DNA of 64,000 nt from Leptodontidium sp. MPI-SDFR-AT-0119 (taxonomy: Eukaryota > Ascomycota > Leotiomycetes > Helotiales > Leptodontidiaceae): NCBI GenBank assembly GCA_020726505.1, contig JAHLEZ010000006.1, positions 1,054,001-1,118,000 on the forward strand, in the 5' to 3' direction. Positions within the stretch are counted from its first letter, which is position 1; each line of letters begins with the position of its first letter. The notes beneath the pieces are model-generated. The model had not been told where the DNA came from and did no database searches. It saw nothing but the letters and a program-made list of their open reading frames with translations. Below are positions 23,334 through 33,659 of the stretch, piece after piece. The translations under genes were made by a program, and so were the position numbers.

Positions 23334-24320
23334 TTATAACAAGTAAGCCACGCCTCCAAAGAGCGTCATTCCTACGCCCGTCCACCACACCATATTCAGA
23401 TCCACGCGGTGAAGAAGGGGTTGCTCGAAATCGCGCTTCATGTGGATAGCGTCTTTGTTCAGAGGTACGTCGTATTCGTGTCCTCCTTCGGCTTCGGCTT
23501 CTGCTCCAGCTGTCCGCTTCGCTTTCTTGCCTCCTGCGGTGGTGGTTGGGTTCATGGTGATGGTTGGTAGCATTCTTGGGGGTGTGAAGGCGAGGTACAT
23601 GGGTTGTATTGGGGCGCCGTTGAATTGGTAGAGGTCGAGACGGGTGAGTTTTGAGTAGGGGTCTGTGTAGACGGCGTACTTCTAGTTCGTGTTAGTAGGT
23701 GGATGGTGAGGAGGGGTTGGAGGGAAGATGGGGATAGTACCTCCATCTTCTCGGATTGATTGTAGCGTGTGTATGTCGAGTGGTCGCCATCACAGGGACT
23801 GGATTGTAATTGTCTGCCGTCTACGCTGATGGGTGTTAAGGTGAGGGAGCCATCTGCGTTCTCGACAACGCTGCCGTGTTGGAATTGCATGATCGCTCCA
23901 GGGCATTTTGGATCCGCGGCTGTACTCCTATTAATATACTTCCTCCTGCAATTCTTCCTTTTCTCGGGGGATGCTCACGATTTGCAATGGCTCTGTAGTA
24001 TGCCGACTCGTAGAAGCCGTCCGCTGTAAACGAGTACGAGATTCCAGTATGTTTCGGCTCGATAAAACTGTCATTAACGGGATTGTAAAAACCCTATCCT
24101 CGAATAAGCAAATGTACCCCTCGATTGTTCGTCGTCGTTGTCGCCAGTTCCCTCTTCGTTCTCCCCTCTGTTCCAAGAATAGAATCGAACGTACCGATCC
24201 CGTCAAAACCTTTGCGGATTTCGTCGACCAGGTCCCGACGAGTTGGGCGTTGAGGGCTGAGACTGAGGAGGCGAGGCATGCGCCTGCGATGAGTAGCGAT
24301 TGTAGCGAGACTGAGGACAT
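23334..24320 (-). CDS. rot1: Rot1, ER membrane chaperone / cell-wall biogenesis protein
   Basis: Essential ER membrane protein in yeast, needed for protein folding, N- and O-glycosylation and beta-1,6-glucan synthesis. Four exons: 24320-24195, 24093-23979, 23919-23741 and 23681-23334, total 255 residues, matching the family. It begins with a signal peptide ([22 protein letters not shown]), then [35 protein letters not shown], the conserved [19 protein letters not shown] and [10 protein letters not shown]. It ends in a C-terminal anchor ([19 protein letters not shown]). The third exon's acceptor is the second AG option (TACAG), because only that keeps frame with [11 protein letters not shown]. 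The region before the anchor has an unusual Lys/Ala/Glu low-complexity insert. Shares a 321-bp divergent promoter with fau1. Confidence 0.92.
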
Positions 24321-24641
24321 TGTTGGTGGTGAACGAGTGTGGTGATTTGCGGTTTGCAGAGGAGGGTCTGTCTGAACAAGTTCCATTAGGAGGTTTGAGA
24401 GCAATGCCGCAAGTACAAGTAGTGCCCGTCACTAGCCACACTTTTCCCGACGCCACTCCGCCTATCGACTTTTACCCCTGCGAAGATCTGTCAGGAGGCT
24501 TGGCCTGCTGCTTCTGCTTGTGCTTGTGGGATTTCTTTCGCTTGAGGAAGTCTTGGACCAAGTTGGGAATATTGAGATATCCTGTATTCTTCCGAGAATA
24601 TTGAGCCTTATTAAAGGCTAAGCTTCGGCCCTCAATTTTCT
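24321..24641. promoter_or_regulatory. Shared divergent promoter rot1 / fau1
   Basis: 321 bp separate the start codons of rot1 and the cyclo-ligase gene, so both promoters overlap here. No clear TATA box or known operator was recognised. Confidence 0.45.
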
Positions 24642-25473
24642 ATGGGCGAAATCGGAGAGACCGAGGAGCCTGGATCCAGAGCGATGGCTTCATCAGTTGC
24701 CCTGAAAGCAGCAAAAAAAGAATTGAGGAGACTGATGAAGAAGAAGCTTTCAAGTATTCGGCCAGAATCTGTCGAAACCCAAAGTGAGTTGCAGCCTCAA
24801 CGTTAATACCCAGAAGACTGATAGTGATTCAGGTGCTGCCATTTTCAAGACAGTGACGAGCTTTAAACCATATCAAGAAGCAAAGCGCATCGGTGTTTAC
24901 CTTTCCATGCCAACTGGTGAGGTTCAAACAAATGCTATTGTTCGGCATGCTCTTCAGTCCGGAAAGCAAGTCTTCGTACCTTATCTTCACAAGGCTCAAA
25001 ATTCGCCTCCAGACACTCCCCGCTCAGTAATGGAGATGGTGGATTTGTTGTCTCTTTCTGATTATGAATCTTTGGAAAGAGATAGCTGGGGAATACCTAC
25101 TATCAGCCCAGATACAGTGGGCCAACGAGAACATATACTGAAAAACTCGACCAAGCAAAGCAAACCACTTGATTTGATCCTTATGCCTGGCGTGGCATTT
25201 GATCTTGATCCAAAGACTGGATACGTCAGGCGGCTTGGTCATGGAAAGGGCTTCTACGACTACTTTCTGCACAGATACATGCAAAGCCGAGGATCACAAA
25301 CGGGGGAACCAGCAAGTCCAGGAACAGATGTAATTTTGTGTGGCCTAGCTCTTCAGGAGCAATTTCTGGGCACTGAGACCAGGTCTTCAGTACCTGTGGG
25401 CGACCATGATAATCTCTTACACAGTCTGGTGGTTGGCGATGGAAAACGCTTGGAAGGCCCTCTCAGGGAATAG
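24642..25473 (+). CDS. fau1: 5-formyltetrahydrofolate cyclo-ligase
   Basis: ATP-dependent conversion of 5-formyl-THF to 5,10-methenyl-THF (folate salvage). Two exons, 24642-24783 and 24833-25473 (49-nt intron), give 260 residues. The N-terminal helix ALKAAKKELRRLMKKKL is typical. RIGVYLSMPTGEVQT and GKQVFVPYLH follow, then the nucleotide-binding end of the fold with DLILMPGVAFD and the family signature RLGHGKGFYDYFL. I start at 24642; a second in-frame ATG at 24684 (MASSVALK) would give a protein closer to the family minimum. It converges on sme1, leaving 125 bp. Confidence 0.92.
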
Positions 25474-25598
25474 AATTTAAGGACGAATGAACCAGAAGCC
25501 CAATCAAAACTCCTCCAACCACTTTGCGCATCCATTCGTTACTTTTTGTCCTTGCTGAGACCAACTTGAAATGCAGATAACGCCTTTTGATACCTTCT

Positions 25599-25987
25599 CT
25601 ATCCGCTCAAGCTCTGAATCAAAGAAACGTTGTCTCCCTTCAATAGTATTTGTCCTGGCCCATGTTAGCTGTTTCAAGCTGAGTGTATGAAAATAGTCAC
25701 TCACCTAATGATCTCCGGCTCTCCTCACTTGTCTTTGTTGCCTGCTTGACCTCTACCGCATCGTCGATAACAAGGTTCATAAACTCATCAAAGCCCTATG
25801 GTGCATGTCAGCCCAGCACCCATGTAATTTCCAATCCGTGGCCACTGACTCTGATCTTGCCCTCAATTCTGATAGCCAACTGCTCGTACAACCAAATCTG
25901 TACGGTCGATCGCTGCTGGAGGAGCTTGAAGATGAAGTTGATGGGGGGTAGCAGGACTTTGCGTCCACCGCCTCCGCCTCTGTTCAT
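25599..25987 (-). CDS. sme1: Small nuclear ribonucleoprotein SmE
   Basis: Core Sm protein of the heteroheptameric ring on U1, U2, U4 and U5 snRNAs; required for pre-mRNA splicing. Three exons, 25987-25850, 25795-25705 and 25654-25599, give 94 residues, the expected size. The start MNRGGGGGRKVLLPPINFIF leads into the Sm1 motif (KLLQQRSTVQIWLYEQ, RIEGKI). After an intron comes GFDEFMNLVIDDAVEV, and after a second intron the Sm2 motif ILLKGDNVSLIQSLSG. Both introns are phase-compatible with the motif continuity. The gene faces mtr10 across a 411-bp divergent promoter. Confidence 0.95.
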
Positions 25988-26398
25988 CGTTGCTAGGGTT
26001 TGGATGTTTGTTCGTGGGTGGATTGGATCGAAGCTCCCGGGTTTAGAAATCGCAGTTCTGGAAATTTGAGTGGTATGTCCCAAGATTGTCGCGTTACTTT
26101 GAAGGACTGTGAAGGGTGCCAGTCGCGATTCACGAGCCTTTGAACGAGGCTGCCAAAAAAGAACCGCGCTAGCGGGGAAGGCACGACCACTTCCACCTCA
26201 ACTTCGGCTGCACAATCCATCCTCCCAAAAAACAAACAAGACTCCTCCCCCTCGATTCCCACTCTACGCCACCTTTTCACTACACAACACCTCGAGCCCT
26301 TTATTACGACCGAGCAGGAAACCCTTGCAACTATTGTATGCCTCATCACTTCTGAGCGCTCTGCCACTCCGCATTCCACTCTGCCCCTCCATCACCAG
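25988..26398. promoter_or_regulatory. Shared divergent promoter sme1 / mtr10
   Basis: 411 bp between the start codons of sme1 (minus) and mtr10 (plus). The half closer to mtr10 is rich in C and CT tracts on the plus strand, a common feature of fungal housekeeping promoters. No specific operator recognised. Confidence 0.45.
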
Positions 26399-29300
26399 AT
26401 GGTCGTCATGGTCTCGAATGGCAACAGCCCCGCGGGGGCTTTCGCGCCTGTACTGACGGCTATGTCCACCATGCGCGATGGTCAGAGGGAACAGAAGAAG
26501 GCTGCGCATGCCTATTTGGAGAGCTTTCAGAAATCGGTATGTTGCCCAAGTGCTGGGTTGCGGCTACGACATTGGAGGATGAGGCTCACCGATTTCGCAG
26601 GCGGAAGCATGGCAGGTCACCATCGGCATTCTACAATCTACCGCAGACCCAGAGGCTAAACTCTTCGCGGCTACAACGTTGAGAGGAAAGGTAGGGCAAC
26701 CAGACGGTCGATATGGGGTGCAGAGGTGTTGACGGTGCTAGATAACCTACGATGTTACCCAAATCCCAAGTGATGCGCTGCCCCTACTCCGAGACCAAGT
26801 GCTGGAGCTTCTGAAAGTCTTCGCGACTGGACCTCGACCTATCCGAATTCAACTCTGTGTGTGTTTGGCTATTTTGGCGATACAGATGACTGGTTGGAAG
26901 GATGTGGTACAAGTGGTTGTTTCAACCTTGGGCAGCAGCCCCGAGAGCCACGCCTGTATCCTGGATTTCCTCAAAGTTCTTCCCGAAGAAGTCACCGAGG
27001 GACGAAAAATCAATTTGACTGTATGTGGGCCGAGAAACACCATCCTCCGAGAATTTACAACGACGCTGGGTGGGCGGGAGAATACGTGTATAAAGTCTAA
27101 TGCGTTATATTAGGAAGCTGAGCTGCAACAAAGGACACAGGAATTATTGGGAGATAACGCAGCGATTGTCGTTCAACTTCTGATTAACTATGCCCAATCA
27201 TCAGGTATGAAGCTTCCGGGTTGGGGGTGCTCTTCAACTAATGGAATGCCATAGATACTGCGGCAACAAATCCACAACTACTGGAAGTCATAACATCATG
27301 GCTACGCGAAGTACCAGTATCTGATGTTGTGAACTCTCCACTTTTGAATGTCGTATTCAGTGCCCTGGACAGTGACCGGTCATTCGAAGCAGCAACGGAT
27401 TGTCTCTGCGCGATCTTCAAGGAAACTCGCGATGTGGACGACAACCTTTCAACAATTCAAATCCTTTTACCACGAGTAATTGCCTTACAGCCTCGAATCG
27501 CGCAAGCACAACAACAAGAAGATACGGAACTCTTCAAAGGTGTCACGCGCATATTTGCTGAAGCAGGTGAAGCCTGGGTCGTCCTTATTGCTCGTGATCC
27601 TGGAGTCTTCCGCCCTCTTGTGGAAGCTGTCCTAGAATGCGCCGCAAGAGATATGGATAGAGATGCAATCGCTCTAACATTCATTTTCTGGTATGAGCTG
27701 AAACTGTACCTCATTCTGGAGAGATATATTGAAGCTCGTATGCAATACATGGATGTGTATTCAAAGCTCGTGGATGTTATGTTGAAGGAGCTTGAGTTCC
27801 CATCAGCTGACGGGCCGAATTCTTCGGACCTCTTTGATGGCGATCGAGAGGCGGAAGAGAAGTTCCGGGAATTCAGACACCACATGGGCGATGTATTGAA
27901 GGATTGCTGCGAGATTATGGGCGTGACAGAATGCCTATCCAAAGTTCTTGATCGTATCAAGGCCTGGATGGGCTCATATGCTGGAATGGCAACTCACGAA
28001 TCTGTTCCCCACTGGCAACAACTTGAAGCACCTCTTTTCAGCATGCGGGCTTTGGGAAGAATGGTTGACAAGGATGAAGACATCATTCTCCCTCAGATAA
28101 TGCCACTGATTGTCCAGATTCCCCACCATGAGAAACTACGATTTGCCACCATTATGGTTCTCGGTCGCTATACTGAATGGACCTCCAACCACCCAGAACT
28201 CCTTGAGTCTCAATTCAAATACATCGTTTCGTCGTTTGAGACCGACTCAAAGGAAATAGTCCGAGCTGCGGCGATGGCTATGAAATTCTTCTGCACGGAT
28301 TGCAAGCATCAACTTGGTGGCCAGGTTGTTCAACTTCAACACTTCTACAACCAAACACTCGACAAGCTACCTCTAATCAGTCAGGAGGAATTGACGGAAG
28401 GTGTCGCGTCAGTTGTTGCGGTTCAACCCCCAGGACAAATTTTCGACCTCTTGAAACTCTATTGCGATCCACTGATGGCTAGACTTATGGCCCTTGCTAA
28501 CCAGGCTTCAGATGACGAAGGCAAACTAGCAGTTGCTGGTAGGTTTTTGCTATTTCTGTTGGGCCAACTCATTACGCTAATCATTTTCTAGATCATCTGC
28601 AGTTGATTACGACCTTTATTCAAATCGTCAAGCCGTATGTAGAGCCCGATCAGGAGAATCCAGCAGTTAGATACTGCCAGGAGATTTTCCCAATCTTGTC
28701 AACAATCCTCGACACTTTCATGACCTTCACACCAATTTGCGAACGAATTTGTCGGAACTGGCGCCACATGGTTATTTCATACCGGACAGCGATTTCGCCA
28801 CTCCTTCCAGCTATGGCAACCAAGCTCGCAAGTGGATTTGCTACTTCAAGACAAGGCTGCTTCCTCTGGGCTACAAGCGCCATTCTGCGGGAGTTCTCCG
28901 AAGACCGTGAGCATGTGGATGACCAGACAACAGAAGCCATTTACACATTTTTCGAGGCTCAATCTACCAACATGCTGCGTATCATGAACGACCTACTCCC
29001 ACAAGAGACACCGGATGTTATCGAGGATTTCTACCGTCTCCTCGTTGACGCCTTGCTTTACTATCCCCATAAGCTGGTACACTCTCAGCTCTTCACTCCC
29101 ATTTTCCAGGCTGGTGTTTCAGCCTTGGCTCTGGAGCAGCGGGATCCCCTCATCGCTGTCCTCCACTATATTCGCGATGTCATCGGATATGGTGGCGAGA
29201 ACCCTCCCAGCTCGACCAATGCCGCCAATCCTCCTGAAATTCAAAGAGTGGTTCAACAACTCATTCTATCAAATGGTGAGCATCTTGTCAAGCAAATTCT

Positions 29301-29622
29301 GGCCGGAATGATGATCACATTCCCCGACGACTGCTTCTCCGATGGTAGCGGGGCACTTCTTGGTCTTTTCGAGCTGATGCCGGAAGCAACTGCTGCTTGG
29401 GTTGACAAGACCGTCCGAATGTTGCCTACTGGAACAGTAAGCGAAGCGGAAATCGAGCGCCTCATGGTGGGTATTAAATCACGACTGGTTGAAGGACGTG
29501 AGGGCATCCGAAAAGTACGCAGCCTTCTCCAGGATTTCACCAACAACTATCGGAGACGATACGTTGCCCCTCGAGACGGTCTAGGTAGACTTGAGCCAGA
29601 GAGATTCCGTTTCAACTCCTAA
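26399..29622 (+). CDS. mtr10: Karyopherin Mtr10 / transportin-3-like import receptor
   Basis: Importin-beta-family nuclear import receptor; in yeast Mtr10 imports the SR-like protein Npl3 and affects tRNA nuclear traffic. Six exons (26399-26536, 26601-26690, 26742-27020, 27114-27204, 27255-28538, 28592-29622) give 970 residues, the family length. The importin-beta N-terminal segment is visible: QREQKKAAHAYLESFQKS joined to AEAWQVTIGILQS and AKLFAATTLRGKI. HEAT-type helices fill the rest, with DPLMARLMALANQA and ERICRNWRHMVISY as recognisable blocks. All introns keep frame. Two in-frame ATGs lie close together (26399, 26408) and cannot be told apart. Confidence 0.92.
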
Positions 29623-31063
29623 ACCATCAGATAGTTTGCTCTTCTTTAAATGTTTCCGTGCTGCATGGCATAGCGAAAGGGTGGATAATACTGCGTTCCT
29701 AGAATTCGAACGTAACTTTGTGGGCGGGCGGAGGGCAGTGAAGTGGATGAGCGGATTTTAGGTTGCCTGGCTGGGATGGAGTTTTGGAATTCACTCGAAA
29801 TACACATCTCCTGATAGATAAATGGATGGGTGGATGGATGGAGGATTGGTCTTGAGACTTCGAGCTATGCGATTAGTGGATGATATATGGATGGATGGGC
29901 CGGATAATACAAACGAAGTTTTTACGGATGTGGATGAGGAGCATGAGGCGAGGTCAGGATGTGAGAGTATAGGTATATGAACATACTGGGATGTGAGAGT
30001 GCAGTGCATCTCTTGTGGCGAGATGTGTATGGATGGTGTCGAATGATTGATATGGCAATGATGATTGGCTTGATGCGAGCGAGAGATACCTGGAGGTCGA
30101 CTTAGTGAGCGGCTGTTGCTAGAGAATGAGAATGAGTTACATGAAATATTATCGTGGTGGTACCCAACCGTCTAGTAATCATTTCGGAATGTAATGGGTG
30201 TCTGTGGACTTGTCTGAAGTTCTTTCCAAGATGAGGGCGATATCCATGATTAGACATCTGCTAAAATCTGGTATTGTGGATACAGACTAAACTGAGTCCT
30301 TGAAATTGTGTCCATCCGTTGAATTGATATTGGGAGAAGCTCTTTGTTATTTTTGGACCTGCGATAGCACAACGTAGCCATATTTCTGTGAATATCAACA
30401 ACCCCCCTCTTCTTCGGGATATCAGAATCAGCACCCAATAACCTCGACTACATACATAGGTACCTACCTCACTTATCAAAATTCCAATGTCCTGAATCGA
30501 GGTGGGTAAATCGGAAGTTAAGATCTGGGGGCAGAATCAAACCTTTGAGAAATTGAAGGGCTGTAGCTTCTCACCCTCATCGCCACCTAAAAATCCGCGG
30601 TCATTTTGACTTACCTCTTCATACGATGTTGGAAATTTGCAGATTGATTAGAGTGAGGCAGTGGTGCTGTTTGCCTCGGCAATGGGTTCGGCTATTAAGC
30701 GAGAGCGGCTGCTGCTGGGCGGAAATCAAACAACCCACACCCACACGATGATGATGATTACGGGTAATGTGCTAACAAGAGACTGCTACTTATGCGCTTG
30801 GGCGTGCGAAGTAAAAGTCTCTTTGAGTTCTTGCGTATAGTAGAGATCTGCGCATCTTGGGAACGCAAAAATATTGCTGCCGTCCTCGCTTACCAAACAG
30901 ATCCAAATCTAACCACCCCCTCGAACCTCCTCAAGCTCCTCCCCAGCAATTGATATATTGACGCAAGACGTCCTCCAATATAATTGCCAAAAAGGTTGTT
31001 GAAAGATTGTAAGAAGTATTGTTGAATTGTTAAAAGAATTGCCAAAAGAATAGAGCCAAAGCC
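29623..31063. other. Gene-free region between mtr10 and the split tRNA
   Basis: About 1.4 kb. It holds the mtr10 3' UTR, a GGAT-type microsatellite near 29815-29900, and otherwise only short frames. A CATC/GATG-rich patch lies near 30740-30755. I recognise no protein gene or other RNA gene here. Confidence 0.5.
29818..29900. repeat. Interrupted GGAT microsatellite
   Basis: Runs of GATGGATG-type repeats at about 29821-29846 and again at 29877-29898, separated by unique sequence. Simple slippage-prone DNA in the 3' flank of mtr10. Confidence 0.7.
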
Positions 31064-31070
31064 AAAAAAA
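31064..31070 (-). terminator. T7 run, candidate RNA polymerase III terminator
   Basis: Seven consecutive T on the minus strand, beginning 16 nt after the predicted discriminator base of the tRNA. The preceding 264-bp transcription unit contains no run of four T. This is the arrangement expected if RNA polymerase III reads through all the introns and stops here. Confidence 0.6.
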
Positions 31071-31086
31071 TTTACTTCATATCAGA

Positions 31087-31350
31087 GGGCTTTAGAATCG
31101 TCAGCGACGAGTTTCGATGAACTATGTTCATAGATTTACGTACCTCAACCGGGATTTGAACCCGGGGCCTGTCACAGTCATTCTCTAGAGAAAGAGAGGG
31201 AGTTATCCCGAAGCAACTGAAGCAACATTAGAATTGTCACGGATATCACGGGAATACGTTGCGAGCTCACCAATCATACCACTATCAAGCCAATGTCAGT
31301 TTGAATTTGTGGTTTGGACAAGTCATCTGTCTTACCTAGACCATTGAGCC
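31087..31350 (-). tRNA. tRNA-Pro(CGG) interrupted by three spliceosomal-type introns plus a canonical intron
   Basis: Exons (minus strand): 31350-31336 GGCTCAATGGTCTAG; 31281-31271 TGGTATGATTG; 31216-31207 TTGCTTCGGG; 31176-31144; 31089-31087 CCC. Joined they give a 72-nt tRNA. The acceptor stem GGCTCAA/TTGAGCC has seven perfect pairs. The D-arm reads exactly like fungal tRNA-Pro. The anticodon stem GTTGC/GTGAC closes with two G-U pairs around loop TTCGGG-T (anticodon CGG), and the T-arm is CCGGG-TTCAAAT-CCCGG. Removed pieces: intron 1 31335-31282, intron 2 31270-31217 and intron 3 31143-31090, each exactly 54 nt. Donors are GTAAGA, GTGAGC and GTACGT; branch sites ACTGAC, TCTAAT and GCTGAC; acceptors TAG, CAG and AAG. 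A 30-nt insert at 31206-31177 sits at the canonical 37/38 position. Without intron 3 removal, positions 71-72 read GT and the acceptor end mispairs. Inference: a tRNA needing both the spliceosome and tRNA endonuclease. Alternative: a dead tRNA invaded by introns, but all stems are intact. Confidence 0.85.
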
Positions 31351-32534
31351 AAATCCGAGTGATTTAAACTTTTTTGACCTTATCTCGCACTATAACAATA
31401 ATAGCACAATTGACGTAAGAGATTCTACGCTCCCTGGTCTTCCAATGAGTGGTTTGTGGGCGCGCCAAGGTGGGGAAACTTATCATCGAATCAGACCACA
31501 ATGTCTTGCAGCTTTTACGTAAGAGGTTTCACTCGTGGAGCCGAGCAACGCTACAAGCACAACGCGGATTTGAACTATTTGCAAACATACAAACAGCGAA
31601 GACAGAAAGACTTGCTTGGATTTCTGGTTTTTTTTTTTGCTTTGGAAGTTCACTTGCAAGAAAGCGAGATGCCGTCACTCTTCGTACTTCACCGCTCCTT
31701 GTGGAATACGCTAAGGCCGATATATCCAACGGACTTCACACCAGCAATGGCACAAGAGAAAGAGTGGGAATGAACAATTCTGGATCTTTCTTGGCCGTAC
31801 GGTGTAGTCTCAAGAATCGTACAAACTCAATGTGGAATTTCAGGACTTCAAAATCGAAGCGAGACTCCTCCTCCAACGTCGAACTCCCCGGGTACAGAAG
31901 TCACCAGGCTCCCCGACATCATCAATACACAAATTTTACGAAGACTTTCTTGTGGTTAAGAAGCAGCCCACACGTCTCCACGGTTTTGCTTCTCCTGCTA
32001 TGAAGTACCTTTGCACAGTGCTGTACACAATCAGCAGGAATTTTCTCCATGGCTACTAGTGTTTATCTTTGCTCCCGTGACGTAATGATAGAAGAATATT
32101 TGGGTAACTTCTTCTTTCCATGCATTCTAATTTATCATAACTTTGACTTTTATTGTTTGATGTGGTCAACCTACCCTGCATGAGGGAAATACTGTGTCCA
32201 CTCTATGGTCAAAAATACAGCTGGTTCCATCGCCCTCGTCCCAAAAAAATACCTCCACCAGGAGATACATGCGTGCGAGGAAATACAGCAAAGTTGCGAA
32301 CCAGTACGGGAAGACCGCTATGGTGCCGACCTGGGCTGGCTGTAATCAGCATGGTCAAAGTAAATCACAATCACATGTTCTTATTGAATGTTGTGAAGTT
32401 ACGCTACGACTCACCACTTGTTCGGTAGTAGCTAGTAGTCTCACAATTGACTTCACAGTCATCCAAACGGATGATCTACACAGACTTGATCCGAGCCGCC
32501 AGGAATCCGTCTCAATCAGAGCATTCTCAATTCT
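31351..32534. other. Gene-poor stretch, no supportable gene
   Basis: About 1.2 kb upstream of the split tRNA. The longest plus-strand frame (31449-32003) contains a T-run and has no domain, signal peptide or conserved look, so I do not call it. A tRNA-like B-box (GTTCAAATCC, minus strand, near 31562) lacks a matching stem and is treated as chance. Confidence 0.45.
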
Positions 32535-33269
32535 TTAGCAAGAGTGTATCTTCGCCGCGCCATTTAACCTTTCAGCTGATAGTCTATGGCCCTGTGTCCT
32601 CCAGTCCAAAGTCCGATCCAACCCAAAGGTACTCGCAAACCTCGTAGGCGATGTCTTGAAAAGCAAGCCCTTCTCCACAAACTTCGCAAACTCATCCGAC
32701 CTCTCACACACCTTCCTACGCTCACCAGCCGAATAGCTCAGCGCAATATCAATCATCATCTTCCTTTCCCGCTTTGTGTCAAAAACCTCAGCATGGTTTA
32801 GACCTTTGAGCCACATCACATCCAACTCTCCGCCGGTCCACTTCGTCGTCTTCCACTCGCTCCCTTCCCGGTCATCTTCAAGTGCCTTAACTTCTCCCGG
32901 TCGAGTCAGGTACTTCCTAATAGCGTCCGCCGCAACGACGATATCAAGCTCGCTCAGCATGATTGTCCAACGACGGCCCCTCAAGTCTTCTTTCCAGAGA
33001 ATGTTATCAGGCCAACAGAATCTCTGCGCCAGCGTATGAGCAGCTCCCATATCAGTTGAAGCGAAGTAGTACAACTGATGCTCTGAAGCCGACTGTGGAG
33101 GACGCCGAGTGAAATTGTATGTCATGTCTGGGAGGTGTGGTAGGAAAGACACTGGATCTATGAATATCACATCGCTTATCTGAGCATCAAGTGAAGGGTT
33201 GTGAAGCATTTGCGCAGAGATGATAGTACTTTTTTGGTGGCACAAACCCATGGATATCGAAACCTTCAC
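32535..33269 (-). pseudogene. C-terminal half of an alpha/beta-hydrolase, 5' part degraded
   Basis: The frame carries the conserved C-terminal half of a fungal alpha/beta-hydrolase family: DVIFIDPVSFLPHLPDMTYN, FTRRPPQSASEHQLYYFAST, DMGAAHTLAQRF and ENILW-like DNILWKEDLRGR, then the later-strand region TIMLSELDIVVAADAIRKYL and LKGLNHAEVF, whose histidine could be catalytic. At its start, VKVSISMG stands where relatives have a nucleophile elbow of the type VLVSHSYG, so the first glycine/histidine positions differ. Upstream, in-frame stops appear at once and no other exon with the expected N-terminal lid and strand region is seen; there is no in-frame ATG before the conserved part. I infer a 5'-truncated or decayed gene. 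The alternative is a divergent gene with an unrecognised upstream exon. Confidence 0.55.
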
Positions 33270-33659
33270 CCCGATTCGGGACCCGGGCCTGACATCCGCA
33301 CAGCTTTGCCAACTTGCTCAAAGCATATGCTTCCTGCACGAAGTATCGGAATAGTATCGACCTCCACCAAAAGAAGCACACCACCAGGGCTGAGACTGGT
33401 TCTGGTTTGAGAAACCAATGATCTTCAAGCGATGGCAAGTTATCAGTAGGGGTGATAAAGTGCCAGCAGATCTCTGAGCAGTTGTGAAGGACAACTTCAC
33501 AGCACATACTCGAATAACCTCATGGTTTATGCCGGCCGCGAATGAAAGCCACAGCAGCGAATGGGGGCCTTGGGACCACCTCAGCGTTTTCTTGGTCGGG
33601 ACACTATTTAATGGCATCCATTTGCTGCTTGGAAATTCACGTTTCCGACTCCGACGGAA

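Noticed and set aside
31555..31575. Second B-box-like sequence on the minus strand near the split tRNA
   Set aside because: GTTCAAATCC is present but the five bases before the loop do not pair with CCGCG, and no other arm is visible.
31449..32003. 184-codon plus-strand frame
   Set aside because: Passes through a T-run, has no recognised domain and is overlapped by other equally open frames; likely chance.
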